Below are positions 1 through 7,114 of a stretch of 17,065 nucleotides of DNA, in pieces. The notes under the pieces are model-generated. The model was not told where the DNA came from. It was given only the letters and a program-made list of their open reading frames with translations, and ran no database searches. This stretch comes from Chitinophagaceae bacterium. Lineage in GTDB: Bacteria; Bacteroidota; Bacteroidia; Chitinophagales; Chitinophagaceae. The position numbers and the translations under genes were made by a program. The first letter of the stretch is position 1, and each line of letters begins with the position of its first letter. The DNA lies in contig JASLDA010000397.1 in NCBI GenBank assembly GCA_030151745.1, forward strand, positions 1-17,065. The letters are read 5' to 3'.

Positions 1-1086
1 GTCCAGGTCGTAGGGCGTCAGCAGGTAGATGATGCCGTATCCGCCCAGGCAGGCACAGAGCAGGACGAAGCCGCGGGCCGGTACCTTCCTGCCGGCCAGG
101 CAGTATGCCAGATAGAGCAGCACGGCGACAGAGGGCCAGAGCGCCATAGTCCGTATATCCCGGCTGAAGTATTGCCAGATGGTCCGGTACCGCCCGGGAT
201 CGGCCAGCAGGCTGGCGGGGCCGCGGTTCTGGTTTTGAAACAGGTCGTTGGCGGGCGCAAAGCCCAGCTTGAATACCAGCAGGCAGAACAGGGGAAGCGC
301 CAGCCCTGTCAGCGCCGGCCCGCGGTTCGCCTTCGATAAAAGCCGCGGCGCGAAAACGCAGAGCGCTGCCGGCGCAACCATGATGCCTTCGTTCTTGATC
401 CAGGGCAGACAGGCGATGAAAAAGCAGCCTGCGGTTATCCGGGTGCGGCCGGCTCCGCGCCGGAGAAAGATAAGCGCCAGCAGCAGGACGGCGGCCAGCA
501 GGGTGTCTGCATACTGGGAAATGCCGCGCTCGAGGTACCAGTCGTCCGTAGCGAACAGCAGCAGCGCCGCCGTGGCGGTGAGCAGGTTGTGCCTGAAAGT
601 CTCGAGAAAAATGAGCGCGGGGATCAGCAAGCTGACAAACAGGCTCAGCCCGAAGCCTATATAAAGCCATCCGCCGCCGCTCAGCCGGTTGAAGAACGCA
701 ATGCTTGCCGGCAATCCCGGCGGGTAATCGGGATGATCGTATTGTACGCTGCGGAAAAGGTTTTTCCAGTACTGGCCGTCGCTGAGAAATCGCGCATGGT
801 AATTCCAGATACCCGCAGCGTCCCAGTCTCCGTATAGCTGGCCGAGGTGGTATGTTCTGTTGACGATCAGGAAGAGACCTCCGGCAAACAGTGCCAGCTC
901 ATACCACTTCAATGGCGGGGAGGGCCTGACGCGGGACACGCGGCCCAGGATGAAGCCGCTGCCGAGGAGCCCGGCGAGCGCCGCGAGCCAGAAGGGCAGC
1001 CCGGCAGCCAGCGCGAGAAAGGCGGCCATCCCGCATATCAGCAGGGCTGCGAGGATAGCCGAGAGTATCGCGGTTTCCTTTCTCAT
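1..1086 (-). CDS. GT-C fold membrane glycosyltransferase (GT39/PMT-like), 3' end outside window
   Basis: On the minus strand an uninterrupted frame of 362 codons runs from an ATG at 1086 off the left edge, so the C-terminus is missing. The product is very hydrophobic, with two N-terminal membrane segments (about residues 5-50) and many more. After the first TM pair lies an Asp-bearing loop, GDWDAAGIWNYHARF (about 85-99), then DHPDYPPGLP, and later WIKNEG. This order (acidic loop, PDYP, W-x-K-N-E-G) is what I know from GT-C/PMT-type bacterial glycosyltransferases that use polyprenyl-phosphate sugars; the loop Asp is the likely catalytic or metal residue. The start overlaps the stop of the upstream 124-aa gene in an ATGA, so the two are probably translationally coupled. 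Sugar and acceptor cannot be told. Membrane glycosyltransferase-like protein is secure; the exact family is inferred. Confidence 0.8.
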   Translation of the reverse strand, partial: MRKETAILSAILAALLICGMAAFLALAAGLPFWLAALAGLLGSGFILGRVSRVRPSPPLKWYELALFAGGLFLIVNRTYHLGQLYGDWDAAGIWNYHARFLSDGQYWKNLFRSVQYDHPDYPPGLPASIAFFNRLSGGGWLYIGFGLSLFVSLLIPALIFLETFRHNLLTATAALLLFATDDWYLERGISQYADTLLAAVLLLALIFLRRGAGRTRITAGCFFIACLPWIKNEGIMVAPAALCVFAPRLLSKANRGPALTGLALPLFCLLVFKLGFAPANDLFQNQNRGPASLLADPGRYRTIWQYFSRDIRTMALWPSVAVLLYLAYCLAGRKVPARGFVLLCACLGGYGIIYLLTPYDLD

Positions 1087-1457
1087 GGCCGGCGGACAAA
1101 AAGAAGGAAGCGGCTCCCCTGGTAGTTCGAAACTGCGATCCGGCGGTATCCCGGCCGTTCGGAAGGCTCATGCCCGCCAGGGCCGATAGCCAGAACCGTA
1201 TCGGGCCTTTCGTCCGGCCTGGCCAGGAAGACATTGCAGGGAGCCAGCGCCAGCCGCGTTTGAATGAGGAGTGGTCCGGCGTCTCCGCCGGCGGCCAGGT
1301 ATAGCGTCTGTCCCGGCCGCAGGTATGGAATGATGTCCCGCAGCCCCCGGTGGATGATCCCGGCCTCGCCGCCGCCGCCGGCTACCTTAGATATATGAAG
1401 GAGCATGCCGCATAGCATTGCCAGGCCGAATATCCAGACAGCGGCATTGCTTCGCAT
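1083..1457 (-). CDS. Hypothetical small membrane-anchored protein, coupled to the glycosyltransferase
   Basis: This 124-aa protein has one N-terminal hydrophobic segment (about residues 7-22), a Gly-rich stretch (27-30) and a soluble remainder of alternating beta-like character (QTLYLAAGG, NVFLARPD, RFLLFVRRP). I recognise no family. The start lies 3 bp after the ftsY stop and the stop overlaps the next start by 4 bp (ATGA), so it sits in a tight minus-strand run between ftsY and a membrane glycosyltransferase. By position it may be an accessory part of the glycosyltransferase; its tail resembles the soluble C-terminal part that follows the membrane domain in some GT-C enzymes, but this is inference. 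Expression is supported by the tight spacing; the function is unknown. Confidence 0.65.
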   Translation of the reverse strand: MRSNAAVWIFGLAMLCGMLLHISKVAGGGGEAGIIHRGLRDIIPYLRPGQTLYLAAGGDAGPLLIQTRLALAPCNVFLARPDERPDTVLAIGPGGHEPSERPGYRRIAVSNYQGSRFLLFVRRP

Positions 1458-1460
1458 GGT

Positions 1461-2438
1461 TCAGCGTTCCAGGCTGAACAGGCTGTCCACGAATTCGGCC
1501 TTGTCGAAGATCTGGAGATCTTCCATGCGCTCGCCGACGCCGATATATTTCACAGGGATCTTGAACTGCGCCGCGATTCCGAGAACGACGCCTCCCTTGG
1601 CGGTGCCGTCCAGCTTGGTGACCGCGATGGAATTGACGTCCGTCGCGGCGGTAAATTGCCTGGCCTGTTCGAGCGCATTCTGCCCGGTGCTTCCGTCGAG
1701 CACCAGCAGCACTTCATGCGGCGCATCCGGCATCTTCTTGCTGATGACGCGGCGGATCTTCCCGAGCTCGTTCATCAGGTACGCCTTATTGTGCAGGCGG
1801 CCCGCAGTGTCGATTATGAGAATGTCCACGTCCCGCGCGATAGCCTGCTGCACGGCTTCGAAGGCGACGGCGCTCGGATCGGAGCCCATTTCCTTTTTCA
1901 CGATCGGCACGCCGGTACGCTCGCTCCAGATCGTCAGCTGATCCACGGCCGCGGCCCGGAAGGTATCTGCTGCGCCGAGCATGACGCTCTTGCCGGCCTT
2001 CTTGAAGTTATGCGCCAGCTTGCCGATGGTGGTCGTCTTGCCGACGCCGTTGACCCCGACCACAAGCAGCACGTACGGCTTTTTCGCGGCCGGCAGCTCG
2101 AAGCGCTCGAACTCCGGATCGGGGGCGTCCGTGAGAATACCCATGATCTCTTCCTGCAGGATACGGTTCAGCTCCGAGGTGCCTACGTATTTGTCGCGGC
2201 TGACCCGCGCTTCGATGCGGTTGATGATCTCGACGGTAGTATCCAGGCCTACGTCGGCGCTTACCAGGGCTTCTTCCACCTGATCCAGGACTTCCTCGTC
2301 TACCTTGTCCTTTCCTGCAATGGCTTTTGCCATGCGGCTGAAAAAGCCCTGCTTGGTTTTTTCCAGCCCCTGGTCCAGGGCTTCTTTCTGTTCCTGCTGT
2401 TCTTTATTGCGCTTAAAGAGTTTATCGAATAGTCCCAT
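1461..2438 (-). CDS. ftsY: Signal recognition particle receptor FtsY
   Basis: FtsY is the SRP receptor GTPase that docks ribosome-nascent chain-SRP complexes at the inner membrane for co-translational insertion. The 325-aa product has a short charged N-terminal region rich in Lys, Glu and Gln (about 1-45), as in Bacteroidota, in place of the long acidic A domain of E. coli. The helical N domain follows (about 45-115), then the NG GTPase domain: P-loop GVNGVGKTT (128-136), DTFRAAA (158-164), DTAGR (210-214), TKLDG (274-278) and the closing GVGERMEDLQIF (300-311). FtsY rather than Ffh is shown by the lack of a Met-rich M domain and by the ending just after the G domain. It is first in a minus-strand run with the 124-aa protein and the glycosyltransferase. 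A TACTTTTG element about 50 bp upstream is a likely promoter. Confidence 0.97.
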   Translation of the reverse strand: MGLFDKLFKRNKEQQEQKEALDQGLEKTKQGFFSRMAKAIAGKDKVDEEVLDQVEEALVSADVGLDTTVEIINRIEARVSRDKYVGTSELNRILQEEIMGILTDAPDPEFERFELPAAKKPYVLLVVGVNGVGKTTTIGKLAHNFKKAGKSVMLGAADTFRAAAVDQLTIWSERTGVPIVKKEMGSDPSAVAFEAVQQAIARDVDILIIDTAGRLHNKAYLMNELGKIRRVISKKMPDAPHEVLLVLDGSTGQNALEQARQFTAATDVNSIAVTKLDGTAKGGVVLGIAAQFKIPVKYIGVGERMEDLQIFDKAEFVDSLFSLER

Positions 2439-2489
2439 TTCGGATCGTGTAGTATGAATGACGGGCTACAGGCCACTGTATTGTCGACA

Positions 2490-2497
2490 CAAAAGTA
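2490..2497 (-). promoter_or_regulatory. Putative Bacteroidota -7 element for ftsY
   Basis: TACTTTTG on the minus strand matches TAnnTTTG, the -7 consensus of the Bacteroidota primary sigma factor. It lies 51 bp before the ftsY ATG. No clear -33 TTG was found at the expected distance. Just upstream, 2516-2528, is a small palindrome (GCGGGC-A-GCCCGC) of unknown relevance. Confidence 0.45.
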
Positions 2498-2638
2498 CTT
2501 CTGCCGGGCTGATTCGCGGGCAGCCCGCTATGGGGATTTTAGGCGTTAGGATCCGGTTTTATGAAATGGGATGCCGGTCCGGGCAGGTTCTCGGCCTGGT
2601 CCGGCTGCTGCAGGCCCGAAATTATTCCCTAGCCGTTT

Positions 2639-3340
2639 ATGAGCACATTTGCGGAGCGGGTCGGGATGTTCAACCGGCAATTGCATCTCGATACTGCATT
2701 GCCGGCCGGCCTGCGCGTTATGAATCCGTACCGGGAAGACCCGGATGCCCTGCGGCTCGCGGATGCTTTCTATGAAAAATACTTTTCCGACAACGCCGTG
2801 CGCTACCTGATCCTGGGCATCAATCCCGGCAGGTTCGGGGCAGCGCTGAGCGGCGTGCCCTTTACCGATTTCAAGCGGCTCCGGGAATATTGCGGCATAG
2901 ATCCCGGCGGGCGTAAGGCGCATGAGCCTTCCAGCGAGTTTATCTACCGCATGATAGATGCTTGCGGCGGTGTCGCAGATTTCTATAAGACTTTCTTTAT
3001 CAACTCGGTCTGCCCGCTGGGATTTACGATCCGGAAGCCTTCGGGCCGCGAGGTCAACTACAATTATTACGACAGTCCGGCCCTGCTGCAGGCCGCGCGG
3101 CCGTTCATCCTGAAGTCCCTGCACCAGCTGATCGGCCTTGGCTGCAGCACGCGCCGCCTGTTCTGCCTGGGCATCCGGAACGCGGAGCAGCTGCGGCGGC
3201 TCAACGCGGAGGAGTCGCTTTTCGATGAAATCGTGGCGTTGCCGCATCCGCGTTTCATCATGCAGTACCGTCGTCGCCACCTGGAGGAAGAGATCGATGG
3301 TTACCGGAATGCGCTTGCCGCCTATGTCCGGGGCCGTTGA
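2639..3340 (+). CDS. Uracil-DNA glycosylase family protein, SMUG2/DUF4918-like
   Basis: Probable base-excision repair enzyme that removes uracil or related damaged bases from DNA. The 233-aa protein carries the UDG-superfamily motif 1 as GINPGRFG (60-67), followed by GVPFTD (72-77), a middle motif FINSVCPLGF (120-129) with an Asn suited to base recognition, and motif 2 as PHPRFIMQYR (202-211). Full length with no signal peptide or TM fits a cytoplasmic enzyme. The NPG and PHPR forms differ from family 1 UDG (GQDPYH, HPSPLS) and match my memory of the Bacteroidota DUF4918/SMUG2-like group; the subfamily name rests on that memory. It stands alone on the plus strand, diverging from ftsY across 200 bp and converging on the DUF5723 gene with 15 bp between stops. 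No clear TAnnTTTG element was found upstream. Confidence 0.85.
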   Translation: MSTFAERVGMFNRQLHLDTALPAGLRVMNPYREDPDALRLADAFYEKYFSDNAVRYLILGINPGRFGAALSGVPFTDFKRLREYCGIDPGGRKAHEPSSEFIYRMIDACGGVADFYKTFFINSVCPLGFTIRKPSGREVNYNYYDSPALLQAARPFILKSLHQLIGLGCSTRRLFCLGIRNAEQLRRLNAEESLFDEIVALPHPRFIMQYRRRHLEEEIDGYRNALAAYVRGR

Positions 3341-3355
3341 GCCGTAGCCGGCTGC

Positions 3356-4741
3356 TTAGAAGGCAAGGCCGAGCAAGATGCCGGCATCCGCCCCATGTCC
3401 CGAAGCCGGTGCGAGAAAGGAAATGATATTGTTGGAGCTTATGCCGAGCCGCAGCGCACCCAGCTTGAGGCTGGCCAGGGCGCCGAGGCTCGCGCCGTAG
3501 ATGCCGCCCGCGCCGGCATTGACGCCGAGGTTCAGCATATCGGCGAAGCTGTAGGTATAGCCTACCGAAAACAAGGGCCGCAGGGTGGAGGTAAGGTAGT
3601 TGTCGAAACCCTGCAGGTACAGGAAGTTCAGCTGGTGGCTGTACCAGGTCCTGTTCCCGCTGTTATGCGGCTTCAGCCCGTAGTTCCCGGAAATGACCAG
3701 CTTCGTCGGCAGCGCCATCGTAAAAGCGTCGTGGCTGTAATTCGGCTTGGCCAGGGAAGCCACGGAATCGAGGCTCAGCGAGTGATTCCCGTCGAAGTCG
3801 ATCGTCGTTCCATCGTAGCGATAGCGGCTGGTATTGTACATATTGGTCACGCTGTTCCGGAAGCGGATGCTGCCGATATCCATGATCCCGAGGTTGAATG
3901 ACAAGCCTGCCATCGGGCTCACCCGTACCGCCAGGTCCATTCCGAAGCCGCTGCCCGAGCCGCCCCGCAGGGACTTGTCGTTTACGTTGAAGCTGTTTCC
4001 TTCGAGCCGGAGGCTATCGACGCCCAGGGCCGCGTTGACGCGGTAGTTCAGGTCGAAATCGAGATAGCGGCCGTCCTGTTCCGTGAACATGCCCAGGGTA
4101 TTGTCTTTCCGCATCTGTACGCCGGCCTGCCCGCTCAGGTAGCTCAGGCGGATCGCCGGGCGGATGATCAGGTTGCTGTACAGCGGCGCAATATTCGCCG
4201 AGCCGGCCAGGTACCACTCGGTAAAGGCCATCCCGTTGAAACGCGGCATGATATTGACCGTCTGCCCGGCAAACTGCTTATTCCCGTACGCGGCAAGCAG
4301 TAGCAGCTCCCTGTTGAAGGTACTGCTCACCTCGATGCGCTCGTTTACGCCTGCGCCGAGGCTGAACAGCTTCCGCCCGGCCCGGCTGCGTATGTTCAGC
4401 GCGAAGTTTACGACGCTTAGGTCCAGGGAGGCGGCAATGGTATTGTTTTCCGGGTTTGCATCAGCCAGGGTGCCGGCTATGAGGCTGTTGCCGAGCCGGT
4501 CGGCCTGAAGCATGTCCCTGGCGTTCTGGTAGCTGGCGAAGTTGCTTCCGACGGATACATAGGGATTCAGGACGCTGACCTGGAAGCGGTCGAAATGGTC
4601 GCCGAGATATGTGGGCAGGTGCCGGCTCGCATTTGCGGAATTGTGCGCATCCTGGATGGCGCCCATATTGAGCTGGGCGCGGGCCGGGAGGCCGGCGGCG
4701 CATGAAAGGGCGAGGCATGTAAAGAGTAAGATCCGTTGCAT
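3356..4741 (-). CDS. DUF5723-like outer-membrane beta-barrel protein
   Basis: The 461-aa product begins with a Sec signal peptide (LFTCLALSCAAGLPARA, cleavage before QLN). After that come alternating amphipathic beta strands rich in Gly, Asn, Ser and aromatics, ending in a terminal Phe (GILLGLAF) as expected for an outer-membrane barrel inserted by BamA. The pattern (N-terminal GAIQDAHNSANASRHLP followed by a repeating barrel) is typical of the DUF5723 proteins common in Bacteroidota, whose function is not known to me. It starts 9 bp after the stop of an upstream lipoprotein gene on the same strand, so the two probably form a two-gene operon for an envelope complex. The family assignment is from recognition of overall features; a generic porin-like protein is the alternative. 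Confidence 0.8.
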   Translation of the reverse strand: MQRILLFTCLALSCAAGLPARAQLNMGAIQDAHNSANASRHLPTYLGDHFDRFQVSVLNPYVSVGSNFASYQNARDMLQADRLGNSLIAGTLADANPENNTIAASLDLSVVNFALNIRSRAGRKLFSLGAGVNERIEVSSTFNRELLLLAAYGNKQFAGQTVNIMPRFNGMAFTEWYLAGSANIAPLYSNLIIRPAIRLSYLSGQAGVQMRKDNTLGMFTEQDGRYLDFDLNYRVNAALGVDSLRLEGNSFNVNDKSLRGGSGSGFGMDLAVRVSPMAGLSFNLGIMDIGSIRFRNSVTNMYNTSRYRYDGTTIDFDGNHSLSLDSVASLAKPNYSHDAFTMALPTKLVISGNYGLKPHNSGNRTWYSHQLNFLYLQGFDNYLTSTLRPLFSVGYTYSFADMLNLGVNAGAGGIYGASLGALASLKLGALRLGISSNNIISFLAPASGHGADAGILLGLAF

Positions 4742-4750
4742 GAAGCGGGT

Positions 4751-5806
4751 TTAGAAGCGTACGGTAATGTTGAGATCCCCGGTAAACTGCAGGCGCAGCG
4801 CCGCCTTCCTGGAAGCGCCTACATAGGGTGGGGTAAGGCCTTCGGAGGAGACGATGAACCGCGTCGCTATGAACCTGGCCGATTTGATGATTTCCAGCTT
4901 CCGGTTGCTGATCGGTACCGCCTGCCGCGTGGAGGTGGTCCTGAGGGTATTCCCGGCTGCATCGGTCTGGCCCGCGCCGATGACGAGGTCGGTGCCGAAA
5001 AGGGAGTCCAGTACCCGCGCCCTGGAGCCGTCGAGGAAATAGATCTGCCCGGAGATCGCCGTGGGCATGCCGTTATCGCTGAAAACGTTCAGCACGCCCC
5101 GTGTAGCCGTATCGCTGAGCGGCGTATTGGAGACGGCATCGTCGGAGCCGGCGTCGAATGCCAGGGTATCCGAGGAACTGAAGCGCTTGCCCGTGTAGAT
5201 TTCGATATAACTGGCCGATACGACGCCCAGCCGGATGTTCAGGTGGCTGGGGCGTGTCGAAAATACCACGTTGGAATATGCGGGCGAGCGGAAATCGTCG
5301 AGGTAGAAATATACCGAATCCACCAGCGATTTCCCGTACACGTCGATATTGAAGCCGAAGGTCTGGCCCGGGGCCACGTCCGAGGCGATCAGCATCTCGC
5401 CGACGATGTTTGCCGCGGAGGTATCCCGGCGGTTCCGCATAGTGACCCGGGTGCCGGCTCCTATCGGTACCGGGAAGAAGTTCTCCAGGCTGCCGGTGAA
5501 CTGCAGGGTATCGATATCGACCCGGTGCAGCCAGTCGGCGATCTGCAGGGCAAAAGGACCTACATGGGAAATGCGCAGTCCCGGGCTGCTTACGGGAATG
5601 CCTTCGGGAACGCCGAGGCTGAAGGCCGGGATATCGACATCATACTGCAGGTTCTTGAGCGAGTTTATGCTGTTGATAGAAAGATCGCCCTTCGCCAGCG
5701 GAAAGAGCCAGTCGCCCCGCAACTCCGCATTGCGGTCTTTGCTGCATCCTGCGGCGAGCAGAAAGGTCAGCAGGCAGATGCCTATAAGGTGTACAGGATG
5801 TTTCAT
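4751..5806 (-). CDS. Lipoprotein of unknown function paired with the DUF5723 protein
   Basis: With the start at 5806 the protein has 351 residues and a textbook lipoprotein signal: MKHPVHLIG, a hydrophobic core and lipobox LAAGC with the lipidated Cys at 21. An in-frame ATG at 5821 would add five residues; I prefer 5806 because the Cys position is more usual and a TATCTTTA element (5832-5839, minus; one mismatch to TAnnTTTG) would leave almost no leader before 5821. After Cys comes SKDRNAE, loosely like the K/D/E-rich export signal that sends Bacteroidota lipoproteins to the cell surface (inference). The rest is beta-rich with many Asp/Ser/Thr and no recognised domain. It precedes the DUF5723 barrel gene by 9 bp, which suggests a shared envelope role. 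Confidence 0.75.
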   Translation of the reverse strand: MKHPVHLIGICLLTFLLAAGCSKDRNAELRGDWLFPLAKGDLSINSINSLKNLQYDVDIPAFSLGVPEGIPVSSPGLRISHVGPFALQIADWLHRVDIDTLQFTGSLENFFPVPIGAGTRVTMRNRRDTSAANIVGEMLIASDVAPGQTFGFNIDVYGKSLVDSVYFYLDDFRSPAYSNVVFSTRPSHLNIRLGVVSASYIEIYTGKRFSSSDTLAFDAGSDDAVSNTPLSDTATRGVLNVFSDNGMPTAISGQIYFLDGSRARVLDSLFGTDLVIGAGQTDAAGNTLRTTSTRQAVPISNRKLEIIKSARFIATRFIVSSEGLTPPYVGASRKAALRLQFTGDLNITVRF

Positions 5807-5821
5807 AAGCGCAAAGCGCAT

Positions 5822-6128
5822 TTTTAGGTTTTAAAGATAAATCCGGTTCCAGGTAATCGTATCGTCAGATCCGATCGGGAAATCCTTCACGTTATCCTGG
5901 CTGCCGTCATTGCAAAGGTGATGGCAGGGGCGCGCCTTTTCCCATGTCGCCCTGAGGTTATGCCGCGCGCCGCAATCATTCGCGAAGTGACAATGGAATC
6001 TGCACTGCTTTTCATGTCGTGGTCCGACGCCGGTTCGCCCGAACCGGAGCCTGCGCTCTCCGTGCGGGCTCTTGGCCGTCGATCTTAATCAGGCCCTGCA
6101 TTAAACCCGGACCAAGTATCTTACCCCG
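5822..6128. other. Intergenic gap (about 307 bp) between divergent lipoprotein and hydrolase genes
   Basis: No complete gene is supported here. The gap holds a TATCTTTA promoter-like element for the lipoprotein gene (5832-5839, minus), a hairpin CCGGTTC-GCCC-GAACCGG at 6030-6047, and on the minus strand an 85-codon open frame (5834-6088) with several Cys and His residues but no ATG, GTG or TTG start. That frame ends in a TAA that is in frame with the lipoprotein start. It may be chance, a gene remnant or an unannotated 5' region. No clear promoter for the hydrolase was found. Confidence 0.5.
6030..6047. repeat. Perfect 7-bp inverted repeat with 4-nt loop
   Basis: CCGGTTC and GAACCGG flank GCCC, forming a strong GC-rich hairpin on either strand, about 80 bp upstream of the hydrolase ATG. 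There is no T-tract after it on either strand, so a classical terminator is unlikely. It could be an operator or a leader structure. Confidence 0.4.
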
Positions 6129-6986
6129 ATGAAAATGCACCAGGTTCTGATCAGCGGCAGCAACGGCCGGCCGATGGCGGCAGATCTGTTCTTGCCCGAG
6201 GCCCCGGAGCCGGTACGGCTGCTGGTGTATGCGCATGGTTTCAACGGTTTCAAGGACTGGGGCGGGGCGGACCTGATCGCGCAGGCCGCCGTCCGGCGCG
6301 GATTTGCCTGGCTGCGCTTCAACTTCTCCCATAACGGCACTACGCCGGAGCATCCGCAGGACTTTGCCGACCTGGACGCCTTTGGTTCGAATACATACAG
6401 TAAAGAGCTTTACGATCTGGGCGCGGTCTTCGATTGGATTTATCTGGAGGGCAATCCGTACCGGGATCGCTTAGGCAGGCAGCGTCCGGGCCTGATCGGC
6501 CACAGCAAGGGCGGCGCGGAAGCCGTCGTTTTTGCAGCGGAAGATCCGCGGGTCGGGGCATTGGCTACCTGGGCGGCCGTAAGCGCCTGCCGCACGCCCT
6601 GGGACAGCTGGGACGGTGCGCGGATGGCCGAGTGGAAGGCATCCGGGCGCGCGTACGTTCTCAACGGCCGGACCCAACAGCGGATGCCGCTCGATTATAC
6701 GCTGGCGGAGGACTATGAGCGGAACCGGGAACGCTTCGATGTAGAGGCCGCGGCATCCCGGCTCACGATTCCCTGGCTTATCTGCCACGGTACGGCCGAT
6801 ACCAGCGTAGATTTTGCGCACGCGCGGCGGCTGCATGCGTGGAATCCGGGATCGGAGCTGTTTACGCTCGATACCGATCATGTATTCGGGCGGAGACATC
6901 CCTGGACGGAGCATGCCTTACCGGCCCCGACATTGGAGCTTTTGCAGCATACATTCGACTTCTTCAATCAAAATCCCGGTCGATGA
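6129..6986 (+). CDS. Alpha/beta hydrolase (S33/dienelactone-hydrolase-like)
   Basis: A cytoplasmic serine hydrolase of 285 aa without signal peptide. The alpha/beta fold signature is complete: HGFNGFKDWGG (36-46) for the oxyanion region, nucleophile elbow GHSKGG with Ser126 (124-129), acid Asp224 in HGTADTSV, and catalytic His251 in DTDHVFG. The GHSKGG elbow and the RGFAWLRFNFSHNG stretch (57-70) resemble small esterase/acylaminoacyl-peptidase-like hydrolases; the substrate cannot be predicted. ATG 6129 is followed by a second Met at codon 3 that could also be used. The stop TGA overlaps the ATG of the following 40-codon ORF (ATGA), implying coupling. Confidence 0.9.
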   Translation: MKMHQVLISGSNGRPMAADLFLPEAPEPVRLLVYAHGFNGFKDWGGADLIAQAAVRRGFAWLRFNFSHNGTTPEHPQDFADLDAFGSNTYSKELYDLGAVFDWIYLEGNPYRDRLGRQRPGLIGHSKGGAEAVVFAAEDPRVGALATWAAVSACRTPWDSWDGARMAEWKASGRAYVLNGRTQQRMPLDYTLAEDYERNRERFDVEAAASRLTIPWLICHGTADTSVDFAHARRLHAWNPGSELFTLDTDHVFGRRHPWTEHALPAPTLELLQHTFDFFNQNPGR

Positions 6987-7105
6987 CGAAAATGCTGGGG
7001 GCCTTGTGCCTGGCGCTGCCGATGTTGACGAATGCGCAGGTGGATTCGCCGGCGACAGCAAAAGTTAAAGCCTGGGACCGCAACAACGCCGAATTCGCGT
7101 GCTGA
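6983..7105 (+). CDS. Small secreted peptide, 40 aa, or truncated gene remnant
   Basis: An ATG at 6983 overlaps the hydrolase stop by 4 bp (ATGA) and opens a 40-codon frame ending in TGA at 7105. The first 18 residues form a convincing Sec signal peptide (MTK, then a hydrophobic core LGALCLALPML, then TNA before Q), and the predicted mature part is only 22 residues ending in Cys. Cleavage just before Gln is the usual Bacteroidota pattern. The mature peptide has mixed charge and no family I recognise. Only 9 bp separate its stop from the end of the convergent DAHP synthase gene, so it may be the stump of a once longer secreted protein cut by rearrangement. Coding is supported by the coupling and the signal peptide, but the shortness leaves real doubt. 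Confidence 0.5.
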   Translation: MTKMLGALCLALPMLTNAQVDSPATAKVKAWDRNNAEFAC

Positions 7106-7114
7106 AAGGCGGCA

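Noticed and set aside
1656..2432. Plus-strand open frame (258 codons) opposite ftsY
   Set aside because: It is antisense to FtsY, which has all GTPase motifs; long antisense frames are expected at this GC content.
2516..2528. GCGGGC-A-GCCCGC palindrome upstream of ftsY
   Set aside because: Short GC palindromes are frequent at this base composition and nothing else supports an operator.
2546..3280. Minus-strand open frame (244 codons) opposite the glycosylase gene
   Set aside because: The plus-strand frame has the UDG-family motifs; the antisense product has none.
4736..5827. Long plus-strand open frame (363 codons) opposite the lipoprotein gene
   Set aside because: It mirrors the lipoprotein gene; the product has no hydrophobic core or known motif and reads like the antisense of GC-rich codons. 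The lipoprotein has a clear signal peptide.
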